Below are positions 44,733 through 54,750 of a stretch of 64,000 nucleotides of DNA, in pieces. The notes beneath the pieces are model-generated. The model was not told the DNA's origin. It worked only from the letters and a program-made list of their open reading frames with translations, and ran no database searches. Numbering within the stretch: the stretch's first letter is position 1; each line of letters begins with the position of its first letter. A program made the translations under genes and the position numbers. Source of the DNA: Leisingera sp. ANG1. GTDB taxonomy: Bacteria; Pseudomonadota; Alphaproteobacteria; Rhodobacterales; Rhodobacteraceae. The stretch is taken from positions 1,035,396-1,099,395 of the forward strand of contig NZ_AFCF02000001.1 in NCBI RefSeq assembly GCF_000203975.2. The letters are read 5' to 3'.

Positions 44733-46457
44733 CTAGAACCCGCCGATATCCGTCATCAGCAGGAACCGCCTGCGGAACTGGTCGAGCATGTCCGGCTCCA
44801 GCAGATCCGCGGGATGGGTGACCCCGAAGGCCGCCTGTGTGCGGTCCTTCATCTCACCCAGCTGGCGCTCGATATCCAGCTGGCCAAAACCGGAGGGCAG
44901 CACCAGCGCCGTCTCAAACACGGTGCGCAGCGGCGGCGATCCCATGATGTTGTACCAATGGGCGTTCTCGCTGCCGCCCTCATCCACCACCGCCTGCAGT
45001 TCGCGCTCAAACGCCAGCGCCAGCCGCATGTTGGGATCGGACTCGCCGATGGCAATCTCGAATTGCCGGGTGGTGTAAAGATCGGCAATCTCATCTGCAA
45101 AGCCGTCCGGGTATACCTGCGCCTCTGTGCCCTTGTTGAAGGAGAAGGCGTAAGCCATTGCTTTCATGTTGTTGTCATGGTGCAGATTGGCATAGGAAAT
45201 CTCCGAGGACAGGTCCGAATCCAGCGTCTTGATCATCACGTTGAAATCGCTGTCCCGGTGGCTTAGCCCGAAGATGTCCAGCGAAGCCTCGAACAGGCTT
45301 AGGTCGAACACCAGCTCGGTGGCGGAGGACAGGCTGTCCAGCTTGTCGGTGATCTCGTCAGAAAACACCTGCATCTTGCTGACATGCTCCGGCCAGGTGT
45401 TCTGGAACGCATCGGCAAAATCGTAATAGGCGATGTTGTCCGGCTGGTTCACAAAGGAATTCGGGTCGCTCAGGTCCGATTCCAGCACTTGGCGCAGGAA
45501 GGTCTCGCCCCGGTCGCTGACGTTGAACTGGTCCAGCGCATCCGCCAGCAGCTCCGGGTTCTGCAGCAGTTCATCCGGGTCGGTCATCGCGTTGATGTCC
45601 GGATAGCCGAAGCCGAACGCGCGGGAGACGTTCAGATAGCGCGTGTCCTCCAGCTGGTTCACAAAGGAATCCGGATCGGTGGTGTCCGAATTCAGCACCC
45701 GCCGCAGGAAATCCTTGTTGGTGCGCTCCAGGTCGAAGGTCTCGATCACCGCCTGCAGCAGGTCTTCATCCTCCAAGAGGTCATCGGCGCTGGCCAGCCC
45801 TTCGGTATGCTGGTTGAACTCCGACACCAGCGCCTGGATGCTGTTGCCGTATTCCGGCGGCTTGCCGAACTCGAACTGCTTGGCGAAATCGGCAAAGCGG
45901 GTATCGGTCAGCTTGTTGGCAAAGGAGTCCGGATCGCTCAGGTCCGACTCCAGCACCTTCTGCAGGAAGAACTGGTTGTTCTCCATCCCCTTCAGGCCCA
46001 CGTTGTCCAGCGCCTTTTTCAGCAGCGTCTGGTTGGACAGGAGGTCATCGGCGGTGGTGATGCCGGCAAATTCGCTGCCGCCCTTGGCACTGGGCAGCTG
46101 CGGGCCGTCCGGGCTGTTGAAGCCAAAGGTCTGCGCCAGCGCCAGGTAGCGGCTGTCATTGAGGCGGTTCACGAAGGACTTGGAATCACTCAGGTCCGAA
46201 TCCAGCACCTTCTGGATGAAAGCCCGGTTGCCGATGTCCTCATCCAGGCCAAAAGCACCCAGTGTCACCTGCAGGAGATTGTAGTCGTCCAGCAGCTGGT
46301 CCGAGTTCTGGATGCTGGTGATGCGCTGCGTGAAATCCTGCACCCGGCGGTCCAGAATGGGCGATTTTTCAAACACTTCCTGCTGCTGGGCCTGGGTCCG
46401 CTGCAGGAAGGTCCAGCCGGCGATACCGGTGCCGAACACATAGGGTGTAAAACTCAC
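44733..46457 (-). CDS. DUF1217 repeat protein (flagellar-associated family)
   Basis: Function unknown. The 574-residue protein consists of an N-terminal helical segment (SFTPYVFGTGIAGWTFLQRT then QAQQQEVFEKSPILDRRVQDF) and five diverged repeats of roughly 90-100 residues. Each centres on F(L/I)-x-x-VL-(D/E)-SDLSD-P-x-SF-x-N-x-L-x-D-x-RY: FIQKVLDSDLSD, FLQKVLESDLSD, FLRRVLNSDTTD, FLRQVLESDLSD and MIKTLDSDLSS. DUF1217 genes in Rhodobacteraceae are usually found with flagellar genes, but none lies here. A GTG start at 46457 with AGGAGA upstream fits best; the open frame to 46577 adds unrelated sequence. No signal peptide. Confidence 0.8.
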   Translation of the reverse strand: MSFTPYVFGTGIAGWTFLQRTQAQQQEVFEKSPILDRRVQDFTQRITSIQNSDQLLDDYNLLQVTLGAFGLDEDIGNRAFIQKVLDSDLSDSKSFVNRLNDSRYLALAQTFGFNSPDGPQLPSAKGGSEFAGITTADDLLSNQTLLKKALDNVGLKGMENNQFFLQKVLESDLSDPDSFANKLTDTRFADFAKQFEFGKPPEYGNSIQALVSEFNQHTEGLASADDLLEDEDLLQAVIETFDLERTNKDFLRRVLNSDTTDPDSFVNQLEDTRYLNVSRAFGFGYPDINAMTDPDELLQNPELLADALDQFNVSDRGETFLRQVLESDLSDPNSFVNQPDNIAYYDFADAFQNTWPEHVSKMQVFSDEITDKLDSLSSATELVFDLSLFEASLDIFGLSHRDSDFNVMIKTLDSDLSSEISYANLHHDNNMKAMAYAFSFNKGTEAQVYPDGFADEIADLYTTRQFEIAIGESDPNMRLALAFERELQAVVDEGGSENAHWYNIMGSPPLRTVFETALVLPSGFGQLDIERQLGEMKDRTQAAFGVTHPADLLEPDMLDQFRRRFLLMTDIGGF

Positions 46458-46708
46458 GCGCGTGTCTCCTGTGAAAACATGCCCCAGCCGGCGCCGCCGG
46501 GCATTTCCCGTTTGCCGCAGGCTAGCTGAAGGGAATGAATATTTCGGAAACACCCGCGCGGCAGCGCGTTGAAGCATCCGCCCGCCGCAGGCCCTTGGGC
46601 AACAGTCAGCGCAGCTCTCCCGCCTGTTTCAGCCCATCCGGGGATGGGCCGCACCGTTGGGCCGCGCGCCGCGCAAGGCGCGGCGCGGACAGTTTGCCCC
46701 TGCTGCGC

Positions 46709-47511
46709 TCAGCGGCAGGCCAGTGCATCCGCCAGCCTGGTGTCAGGATCAAAGGGACCGATCTCCCGGGCAGTGATTTCACCATCCTGCAGCCGCGCGG
46801 CAATGATCCGGCGCCAGTCGCCGCTCACCATCACCAGTTCCGCGCCCTGCCCGCAGTCGCGGATGCCGGAGGTGATGAAATCCTCGCCAATGCGGTGATT
46901 GGTCAGGCCCGCCTTGCTTGCCACCTCATGCAATGCGCCGTCCCGGAAGCGCCAAATGCGCAGGGTTTTCGCCAGATGCGGCCGGTCGATATAGGCGATT
47001 TCCACATGCCCGTCGCCATCCAGATCCGCCGCACCGATGGGCGCCAGCCAGCGGTGGCTTGTGCCAATATGAGGGGTTTCGGCGATCTTGCCTTCCGCGC
47101 CGTAGAGCGCCAGCGCCGCGCCAAGGTTCATATCGGTCTCGACCACCAGCACCTCGGGGCTGCCGTCGCCGTCCACATCCGCCAGCCGCGGCGCGATGTC
47201 CTCGAACACATGGTCCTGCGGCAGGCGGATCAGGATTTCGGAGGTCTTGTAGTCCGCCGCCAGGGAAGCCCCGCTTCCCCCCGTGCTTGCAACCGTCAGC
47301 ACCAGCGACCCGTATTCCACATCATCGCCCAGCACTGCATGGCCGTAGCGGGTGGTGGGATCGCCGTATTCCGCGCCGATCACCCCGGCGCCGGCCTCCT
47401 GCGCCAAAGGGCCGGCCAGGGCCAGCCCCAAACACAACGCCCGCAATACGCGGCGGGCGGAACGGGGCCGGGCGCGCATCCGCAGACGCCGCGCTGCCGC
47501 CCCCGCAGCCA

Positions 47512-47512
<1 letters not shown>
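46709..47512 (-). CDS. Secreted FG-GAP/VCBS-repeat-like protein
   Basis: A 267-residue protein with an Arg-rich N-terminus and a Sec signal (ALCLGLALAGPLAQEAGA), so probably periplasmic. The mature part carries repeated DxDGDGxxE units of the beta-propeller type: LADVDGDGSPEVLVVETD, GAADLDGDGHVEIAYID, then less perfect copies, which usually bind Ca2+. Its ATG overlaps the ferredoxin stop (TGATG at 47510-47514), indicating co-translation with an unlikely partner. Role unknown. Confidence 0.8.
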
Positions 47513-47838
<326 letters not shown>

Positions 47839-47949
47839 TCAGCTCTCTTCCCTTTTCCGGTACTTGCGCGACTGTGTAGCCAAGCGCCCGCGCCGGTGCC
47901 ACCCCCAATTGCGACGCCGCCCTGCCGCTGCTGGACTTTCCCGCTCCAT

Positions 47950-47964
47950 GTTCTATATTTGTTC
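47950..47964 (+). promoter_or_regulatory. LexA (SOS) box
   Basis: GTTC-TATATTT-GTTC, an exact match to the alphaproteobacterial LexA consensus GTTC-N7-GTTC, in an AT-rich promoter stretch. A third GTTC follows at 47967-47970. The start codon of the dnaE2 remnant is 38 bases downstream; the ferredoxin starts 115 bases away in the other direction. Confidence 0.8.
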
Positions 47965-48001
47965 ACGTTCAAATATTCTCAACCGCAGGGCCGTTTTCCT
48001 C

Positions 48002-48436
48002 ATGCCAGCCCCCGCTCCGGCCTATACAGCCCCCCGCACAGCAGACCGGCACGGCCCGTCCCCCTGGCCGCGCCCGCCCCACTGCCTGCCCGCCGCCCGG
48101 CTGCAAGAGCCGCCGGAGAACGCCCGCATCACCGTCGCGGGCCTGGTGATCCTGCGCCAGCGCCCCGGCACCGCCAAGGGGGTCATCTTCGTCACGCTCG
48201 AGGATGAGACCGGCATCGTCAACGTGATCGTCTGGCGCAAGATTTACGAAGCCTTCCGCCGCGCGGTGATCTCCGGGCGGATGCTGCGGGTCACCGGGCG
48301 GCTGCAGCGGGCGCATTCCGTCACCCATGTGATCGCCGAAGATGTGGAGGACATCTCGCCGATGCTCGACCTCCTGCTGGCGGATCAGGGCCGGACAGGC
48401 GATCCGGCCTTTGCGGATGGCGGCGAACTCGGCTAG
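48002..48436 (+). pseudogene. dnaE2: C-terminal remnant of error-prone DNA polymerase DnaE2 (ImuC)
   Basis: Reads as 144 codons. Residues about 40-125 are the C-terminal OB fold of DnaE2: ITVAGLVILRQRPGTAKGVI, then FVTLEDETGIVNVIVWRKIY and HVIAEDVEDISPMLDLL. DnaE2 is normally about 1,000-1,100 residues; polymerase, PHP and finger domains are all absent. The first 35 codons (Pro/Ala/Arg-rich) match no DnaE2 part I know and probably mark the deletion joint. An SOS box, normally found before imuA-imuB-dnaE2, lies just upstream, so the operon seems to have collapsed by internal deletion. A small functional OB-fold protein cannot be excluded. Confidence 0.75.
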
Positions 48437-48489
48437 GCTGCCGCCAAAGCAACGGCGCCAGCCCCCCGGGGACAGACAGAGGCGCCGGC

Positions 48490-49035
48490 ATGAGGCACCC
48501 GGGCATGACGCCACCGATCTTTCTCCCCAGCCGGCGCCTGGCGCCTGCCCTGCTGCTGGCCATGCTTGCGGCCCTGACCGCCTGCGTCCAGCCGCACCCC
48601 GGCAACGAAACCTCCCGCGCCGGCCGCTACGCGCCGCCCGGCGCGCCCCCCGGCACCTGCTGGAGCACCCACACCTCCCCCGCCGTCATTGAAACCGTCA
48701 CCAGCCAGGTGCTGGCCGAACCGGCGCAGCTGGACGCCAGCGGCCAGGTGATCCGCCCCGCCACCTTCCGCACCGAGACCCGGCAGGAAATCGTGCAGCC
48801 GCGGCAGGAGCAGTGGATCGAAATCCCCTGCCCCGAAATGATGACCCCGGACTTCATCCGCACCATCCAGCGGGCCCTGACGGCGCGCGGCCTCTACCGC
48901 GGCCCCGTGCATGGCCAGATGGACGCCGCCACCCGCAAGGCCGTGCAGCGCTACCAGGCGCCGCTGGGGCTGGACAGCGGCACCCTGACGCTGGCCTCCG
49001 CCCGCAAGCTGGGCCTGATCGCCGTCGCGGGCTGA
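48490..49035 (+). CDS. Peptidoglycan-binding-domain lipoprotein
   Basis: A 181-residue predicted lipoprotein: an Arg-containing N-terminus, a hydrophobic segment and lipobox LTAC (Cys at about residue 32), so it is anchored to the outer or inner membrane. The C-terminal 65 residues form a PG_binding_1 domain: DFIRTIQRALTARGLYRGPV followed by DAATRKAVQRYQAPLGL. The middle part (EIVQPRQEQWIEIPCPE) is typical of Rhodobacteraceae proteins of this type. Probably attaches to the cell wall. Starts at 48490 or 48505 are both possible. Confidence 0.8.
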   Translation: MRHPGMTPPIFLPSRRLAPALLLAMLAALTACVQPHPGNETSRAGRYAPPGAPPGTCWSTHTSPAVIETVTSQVLAEPAQLDASGQVIRPATFRTETRQEIVQPRQEQWIEIPCPEMMTPDFIRTIQRALTARGLYRGPVHGQMDAATRKAVQRYQAPLGLDSGTLTLASARKLGLIAVAG

Positions 49036-49125
49036 ACCGCGCGGTTCAGCTCCCCGGTTCCCAGCTGGCAAAGCCTCTGCTAAGGTCCGCCCACCGGGCC
49101 AAAGACATAACATGAGACAAACACC

Positions 49126-49794
49126 ATGCTGACCACCCGCCTGCCGGACACCGGCTTTCTCTCCGGTGCCTCCGGCCCGCTGCGCCGGATGCTGGAGAGC
49201 CAGGCCACCGAGGTGCGCCTGCGCCAGGGCGAGGTGCTGTTCGAGCAGGGCGACGCCGGTGATGCGCTTTATGCGATTGCCGAAGGCGCTCTGGAGTTCT
49301 CGGTGCTCTCCGCCTCCGGCCGCAAGCTGTCGCTCGACATGATGCGCCCCGGTGCGGTGTTCGGCGAGATCACCCTGTTTGACCCGGGCGAGCGCACCGC
49401 CACCGCCATCGCCGCCGAACCTAGCCGGGTCCTGCGCCTGCGCAGCGGCGACGTGCTGGCGCAGATCCGCCAGTACCCGGACCTGGCCGCCGACCTGTTG
49501 CGGCTGGCGGGCCAGCGGATGCGCTGGATGAATACCCAGCTCAATGAACAGGTGTTCCTGCCGATGCCGGTGCGGCTCGCGCGCAAGCTCTTGTACCTCG
49601 CACCCGAAAGCAGCGACGGCCGCGTGGCTCTGTCGCAGGCGGAACTGGCGGAATTTGTCGGCGCCACCCGTGAAGCGGTCTCCAAGACGCTCGCCGCCTG
49701 GAAGCGCAGCGGCCTGGTCGGCATCAGCCGCGGCGGCGTGCAGATCCTCGACCGCAGCGAACTGGCGGTTCTGGCCGAGCCGGACTCGATCTGA
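49126..49794 (+). CDS. Crp/Fnr-family transcriptional regulator
   Basis: Transcription factor of 222 residues. The N-terminal cyclic-nucleotide-binding fold has GEVLFEQGDAGDALYAIAEG and RPGAVFGEITLFDPGERTAT; the C-terminal winged helix has LSQAELAEFVGATREAVSKT as recognition helix-turn-helix. There are no cysteines, so it is not an Fe-S FNR oxygen sensor. The GE-x-LF-x-x-x-x-R-T-A segment resembles CRP but the effector cannot be assigned. Followed by a strong terminator at 49926. Confidence 0.9.
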   Translation: MLTTRLPDTGFLSGASGPLRRMLESQATEVRLRQGEVLFEQGDAGDALYAIAEGALEFSVLSASGRKLSLDMMRPGAVFGEITLFDPGERTATAIAAEPSRVLRLRSGDVLAQIRQYPDLAADLLRLAGQRMRWMNTQLNEQVFLPMPVRLARKLLYLAPESSDGRVALSQAELAEFVGATREAVSKTLAAWKRSGLVGISRGGVQILDRSELAVLAEPDSI

Positions 49795-49925
49795 CCGCGC
49801 GGCAGAAAACTCCGCAATAAAATCCGCCCTCTGTAATCCCGGTCACAGAACACGGCCCCGCACCACGCCATAACGGCCTCATAGACGGCCGTTATCCGTT
49901 CCATCCCAATGGCCGCCTGTCCAAC

Positions 49926-49966
49926 AAGAGCCATGTGCCCGCCAGCGCATGGCTCTTCCCCTTTTT
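49926..49966 (+). terminator. Intrinsic terminator of the Crp/Fnr-type gene
   Basis: AAGAGCCATG (49926-49935) pairs with CATGGCTCTT (49948-49957), 12-base loop, followed by CCCCTTTTT. Confidence 0.85.
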
Positions 49967-49989
49967 GCGCATCAGTTGTGCCGCCTGCC

Positions 49990-50060
49990 CCGGAATTCTG
50001 CGAGAATTCCGGCTCGGAAAACACGAGTTTTCCGGGCCGTTTCCCGCGCTGGGAAGCGGC
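49990..50060. repeat. Cluster of three back-to-back hairpins (module cluster 1)
   Basis: Hairpin E at 49990-50012 has perfect arms CCGGAATTCT and AGAATTCCGG with loop GCG (10-3-10). Hairpin F at 50015-50034 has arms CGGAAAAC and GTTTTCCG with a four-base loop. Hairpin G at 50036-50060 has arms GCCGTTTCCC and GGGAAGCGGC (one G-T wobble) with a five-base loop. They touch end to end. Compare cluster 2 at 56281-56410, which has the same 10-3-10 design. Confidence 0.8.
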
Positions 50061-50134
50061 TGCCCGCTGCCATCCCTCTTGTTCAAGAATTATTCACTTA
50101 GCCATTGCCAGACCCGGCCGCTACGGTGCCGCAC

Positions 50135-50653
50135 ATGGCTTATGACTACGACAAACTCTACCGTGACACCCCGGATGCGCTTGGGGCACCGTCCCCCGCC
50201 TTCACCGGCTTTTTTGAGGAGCTGGGCACACAAAGTTTGGACGTGCTGGATGCAGGCTGCGGCCAGGGCCGCGATGCGCTGTTCATTGCCCGGCTGGGGC
50301 ACCGTGTCACCGGCATCGACATTTCCCCGCATGGCATCCGGGACATGCTGGCCGCAGCGCAGCGGGAAAACCTCGACGTAACCGGCATCGCCGCTGATCT
50401 CACCACATGGGCGCCGGACAAGGACTAAGGTGTTCTGCTGTTTGACCGCACCCTGCATATGCTGGCCGCGCCGCAGCGGCGGGAACTGCTGACCCGCTGC
50501 CTGCCGCACGTGCGTCCGGGCGGCTGGGTGCTGATCTCGGATGAAAGGCGCAACCTGGAAGATTTCCGCCAGATCTTTGCCGAACAACCCGGCAGCTGGC
50601 GCACGGCAAAGGACAGCCGCGGCCTCCGTTTCATGCAGCTGGCCCGTCCCTGA
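50135..50653 (+). pseudogene. SAM-dependent methyltransferase (TehB-like) interrupted by one in-frame TAA
   Basis: Conceptual class I methyltransferase of about 172 codons. The start MAYDYDKLYRDTPDALGAPS leads to the SAM-binding motif VLDAGCGQGRDALFIARLGH and GIDISPHGI. At codon 98 (50426-50428) there is a TAA; the same frame continues at once with GVLLFDRTLHMLAAPQRREL and LPHVRPGGWVLISDERR to a normal end. Homologues would be expected to have a sense codon here (TAC Tyr is a one-base change). No frameshift is needed. A sequencing error, a recent nonsense mutation or readthrough are possible. Confidence 0.8.
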
Positions 50654-50663
50654 GCCAACGAAA

Positions 50664-50687
50664 AAGGCCGGGCATTTGCCCGGCCTT
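50664..50687 (-). terminator. Intrinsic terminator of the Deg protease gene
   Basis: AAGGCCGGGC (50664-50673) pairs with GCCCGGCCTT (50678-50687), four-base loop. Read on the minus strand, the stem ends in TTTTT (five T) then CG. It sits 31 bases past the protease stop. Confidence 0.9.
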
Positions 50688-50717
50688 CCCTTATTTCTCA
50701 GCGGTCCCTGACCCGGA

Positions 50718-52223
<1,506 letters not shown>

Positions 52224-52448
52224 TTTCAATTCTTCTCCCCTGCCCGGACAGGCGCAAACGCCGCATATGCCGGGCAAAGTCTTATGGACCCAATGTAGGA
52301 ACTCTCCCCTGTCCCGCAACAAATGTTGCACGGAATAAAGCCGCTGTGATCCGGTTTTTGCCCTGTAACAGCGGGGGAGGCCCTGCTGAGGCTATCCTAG
52401 CAGGGAAAGATTACGGTTTCGCTGAAAAATTGGGGGGAAAGCGCCGCT

Positions 52449-52643
52449 TTAAATCCCCAGACGGAACGCCAGCCAGACCAGAATGAGACCCAGCGCCAGC
52501 GCCGCCAGACCTGCATTGCGGCGCTGATCTTCACTCAGCACCCGCAGCATTTCCAAGAGCCGCTCCACAAGCGAAGGGGCCAGTGCGTACACCAGCCCCT
52601 CTGCAATCAGTACCAGCCCGAGGGCCAGGAGGATGAACCCCAT
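52449..52643 (-). CDS. DUF2065 small membrane protein
   Basis: A 64-residue protein with two membrane helices (MGFILLALGLVLIAEGLVYA and NAGLAALALGLILVWLAFRL) joined by a charged loop ERLLEMLRVLSEDQRR. Its start overlaps the hflC stop (TAATG at 52643), the usual place of DUF2065 in hflKC operons. Possibly an accessory part of the HflKC assembly; no function is known. Confidence 0.88.
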   Translation of the reverse strand: MGFILLALGLVLIAEGLVYALAPSLVERLLEMLRVLSEDQRRNAGLAALALGLILVWLAFRLGI

Positions 52644-53521
52644 TACTGGACAGCCTTGCCGCCCGAGGACTTCAGGTAATTGAAGAACTCGTTGTCAGGC
52701 GACAGCACCAGCGAGGAATTGCCCGCCAGCAGCGAATTCGCGTAGGCGTTCAGCGAGCGGTAGAACTCGAAGAACTCCGCGTCGCGGCCATAGGCCGACG
52801 CAAAGATCGCGTTGCGCTCGGCATCCGCTTCACCGCGGATCACCTCGGCTTCGCGCTCGGCTTCCGACACCAGTTCAACCTCGGTCCGGTCGGCCTGCGC
52901 GCGCACGCGCTGCGCCGCCTCTTCACCGCGGGCAATCTCGTCCGCCGCTTCCCGTTCCCGCTCAGCGCGCATCCGGGCAAAGGTGGCTTCCAGGTTGGCC
53001 TGCGGCAGGTCGGTGCGCTTCAGCCGCACGTCGATCACCTCAAGGCCCAGCTGGCGCGCCTGAGTGATGGCGCCATTGCGGATCCGCAGCATCAGCGCGA
53101 AACGGTCCGAGGACAGGATGTCGTTGGAGCTGACGGAACCCAGCACCTCACGGGTCTGTGCCCGCATGATCTTGTCCAAACGCAGTTCCGCGGCACCAAT
53201 GCCGCCGCCGCCGACGGCCTGACGGAAGGTATCCACATTGGCAATCCGGTAGCGCGAGAACGCATCCACGATCAGGCGGCGGTCATCCAGCGGGGTGACT
53301 TCCAGCGGACCGACTTCCAGGCTCAGGATGCGGTCGTCATAGCGCACCACATTGTCGATGACCGGCAGCTTGAACGCCAGGCCCGGGGCTTCCTTGATGT
53401 CCACCACCCGGCCAAAGCGAAGAACCAGCGCCTTTTCCCGCTCGTCCACGATGAAGATCGAGGACAGCACAGCAATCGCCGCGACCACCAGGACGGGCAG
53501 AAGAAGAGTAGATTTCCGCAT
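52643..53521 (-). CDS. hflC: Protease modulator HflC
   Basis: SPFH/prohibitin-type membrane protein that with HflK forms a large cage around the FtsH protease. The 292-residue protein has one N-terminal membrane helix (STLLLPVLVVAAIAVLSSIF), the SPFH domain (EKALVLRFGRVVDIKEAPGL), QTREVLGSVSSNDILSSDR and a long helical segment rich in Glu, Ala and Arg (about 165-240). It overlaps hflK and DUF2065 by single bases at start and stop, so all three are translationally coupled. Confidence 0.95.
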   Translation of the reverse strand: MRKSTLLLPVLVVAAIAVLSSIFIVDEREKALVLRFGRVVDIKEAPGLAFKLPVIDNVVRYDDRILSLEVGPLEVTPLDDRRLIVDAFSRYRIANVDTFRQAVGGGGIGAAELRLDKIMRAQTREVLGSVSSNDILSSDRFALMLRIRNGAITQARQLGLEVIDVRLKRTDLPQANLEATFARMRAEREREAADEIARGEEAAQRVRAQADRTEVELVSEAEREAEVIRGEADAERNAIFASAYGRDAEFFEFYRSLNAYANSLLAGNSSLVLSPDNEFFNYLKSSGGKAVQ

Positions 53522-54669
53522 CAGTTGCCCTCCTGCGATTTGCGCAGTTCATTGAGTGGCAGATAGGGCACGACGCCCTGGCCTTCGCCGCCTGCAGTGT
53601 CATCCAGGATGATCTTGTCGACCCGGCCCAGCACCTCTTCCATGGTTTCCAGGTACAGGCGCTTGCGGGTCACTTCCGGCGCTTTCTGGTATTCCTCCAG
53701 AACCGCGGTAAAGCGGCTCGCCTCACCCTGCGCCTCGTTCACTACCTGCGCACGGTAGGCCTCGGCCTCTTCCAGCGTCTGCGCGGCCTGGCCGCGGGCG
53801 CCAGCCAGCTTGCGGTTGGCATAGGCGTCAGCCTGCTTTTCCAGCCGGTCGCGTTCCTGGCCTGCGGATTGCACTTCGCGGAAGGCGTCCTTCACCGGCT
53901 CTGGCGGGTCGGCGCCGTCAAAGTTCACACGCACGATGTTCACGCCGCTGTCGTAGCTGTCCAGCGTCGATTGGATCAGCTCTTCCAGACGGGCGGTGAT
54001 GGCGCCGCGGTCGCGGTTCAGGATCGGTGCCAGCTCGGACTGGGCGATGATCTCGCGCATCGCAGATTCCGACACCGCGTTGATGGTTGAGCGCGGGTCG
54101 CGCAGGTTGAACAGGAACCGCGCCGGGTCAGAGATGTTCCACACCACCTGGAAATCCACGTCGATGATGTTCTCGTCGCCGGTCAGCATCAGCCCGGCGT
54201 CAGAGCCGCGCGCGCCAGAACCGATGTTCTCGGTCTGCTCCACCCGCACGGGGATCACTTCCTTGGTGACCAGCGGCCAGGGCGCAAAGTTCAGGCCCGG
54301 CTGCCCGGTCGAGGAATATTCGCCCAGAAACAGTTCCACCGACTGCTCTTCCGGCTTGACGGTGTAGATGCTGGCAAAGCCCCACAGCACCGCGCCGGCA
54401 ATAACTGCCAGCCCCAGGGTGCCCTTGGTGAACAGCGGCGCACCGCCGCCTCCGCCGCCGCGTGTGCCGCGGCCGCCGCCGGACCCGCCGCGCCCGCCCA
54501 TCAGGACACGCAGCTGCTCCTGGCCTTTCTTCACCAGTTCGTCGATTTCCGGGATCTGGGGATCTTCCGGCTTACGGCCGCCGCCGTTGTTGCCGCCGTT
54601 GTTGCCCCGGTTGCCTCCGCCGCCGGAGGAGCCACCGCCCCCCCATGGGCCACCGCTATTGCCCGCCAT
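53521..54669 (-). CDS. hflK: FtsH protease activity modulator HflK
   Basis: Partner of HflC. The 382-residue protein has a Gly/Asn-rich N-terminal tail (GGPWGGGGSSGGGGNRGNN and a second Gly-rich block near residue 60-75), one membrane helix around residues 84-102 (LGLAVIAGAVLWGFASIYTV), the SPFH domain (EEQSVELFLGEYSSTGQPGL) and a helical tail with AGARGQAAQTLEEAEAYRAQ. The Gly-rich cytoplasmic tail is typical of HflK. First gene of hflK-hflC-DUF2065. Confidence 0.95.
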   Translation of the reverse strand: MAGNSGGPWGGGGSSGGGGNRGNNGGNNGGGRKPEDPQIPEIDELVKKGQEQLRVLMGGRGGSGGGRGTRGGGGGGAPLFTKGTLGLAVIAGAVLWGFASIYTVKPEEQSVELFLGEYSSTGQPGLNFAPWPLVTKEVIPVRVEQTENIGSGARGSDAGLMLTGDENIIDVDFQVVWNISDPARFLFNLRDPRSTINAVSESAMREIIAQSELAPILNRDRGAITARLEELIQSTLDSYDSGVNIVRVNFDGADPPEPVKDAFREVQSAGQERDRLEKQADAYANRKLAGARGQAAQTLEEAEAYRAQVVNEAQGEASRFTAVLEEYQKAPEVTRKRLYLETMEEVLGRVDKIILDDTAGGEGQGVVPYLPLNELRKSQEGN

Positions 54670-54750
54670 TTGTCTCCTATCCGTTTGCTGCCGCCCGTCC
54701 CGACTTCAGAAAGGGCAGCATGTGAGGTCTGTTGTTGCCGGTTTGCCCGC

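Larger units (their letters stand above)
49795..50134. other. 340-base hairpin-rich gap between crp/fnr gene and methyltransferase remnant
   Basis: No gene, but at least five stem-loops: ATAACGGCC/GGCCGTTAT (49870-49895), the terminator at 49926-49966, and three contiguous hairpins at 49990-50060. The last 60 bases include an AT-rich promoter-like stretch (50078-50105). Confidence 0.6.

Noticed and set aside
50426..50428. The in-frame stop as a selenocysteine or pyrrolysine codon
   Set aside because: The codon is TAA, which is used for neither, and there is no catalytic Cys motif in this family at that point.
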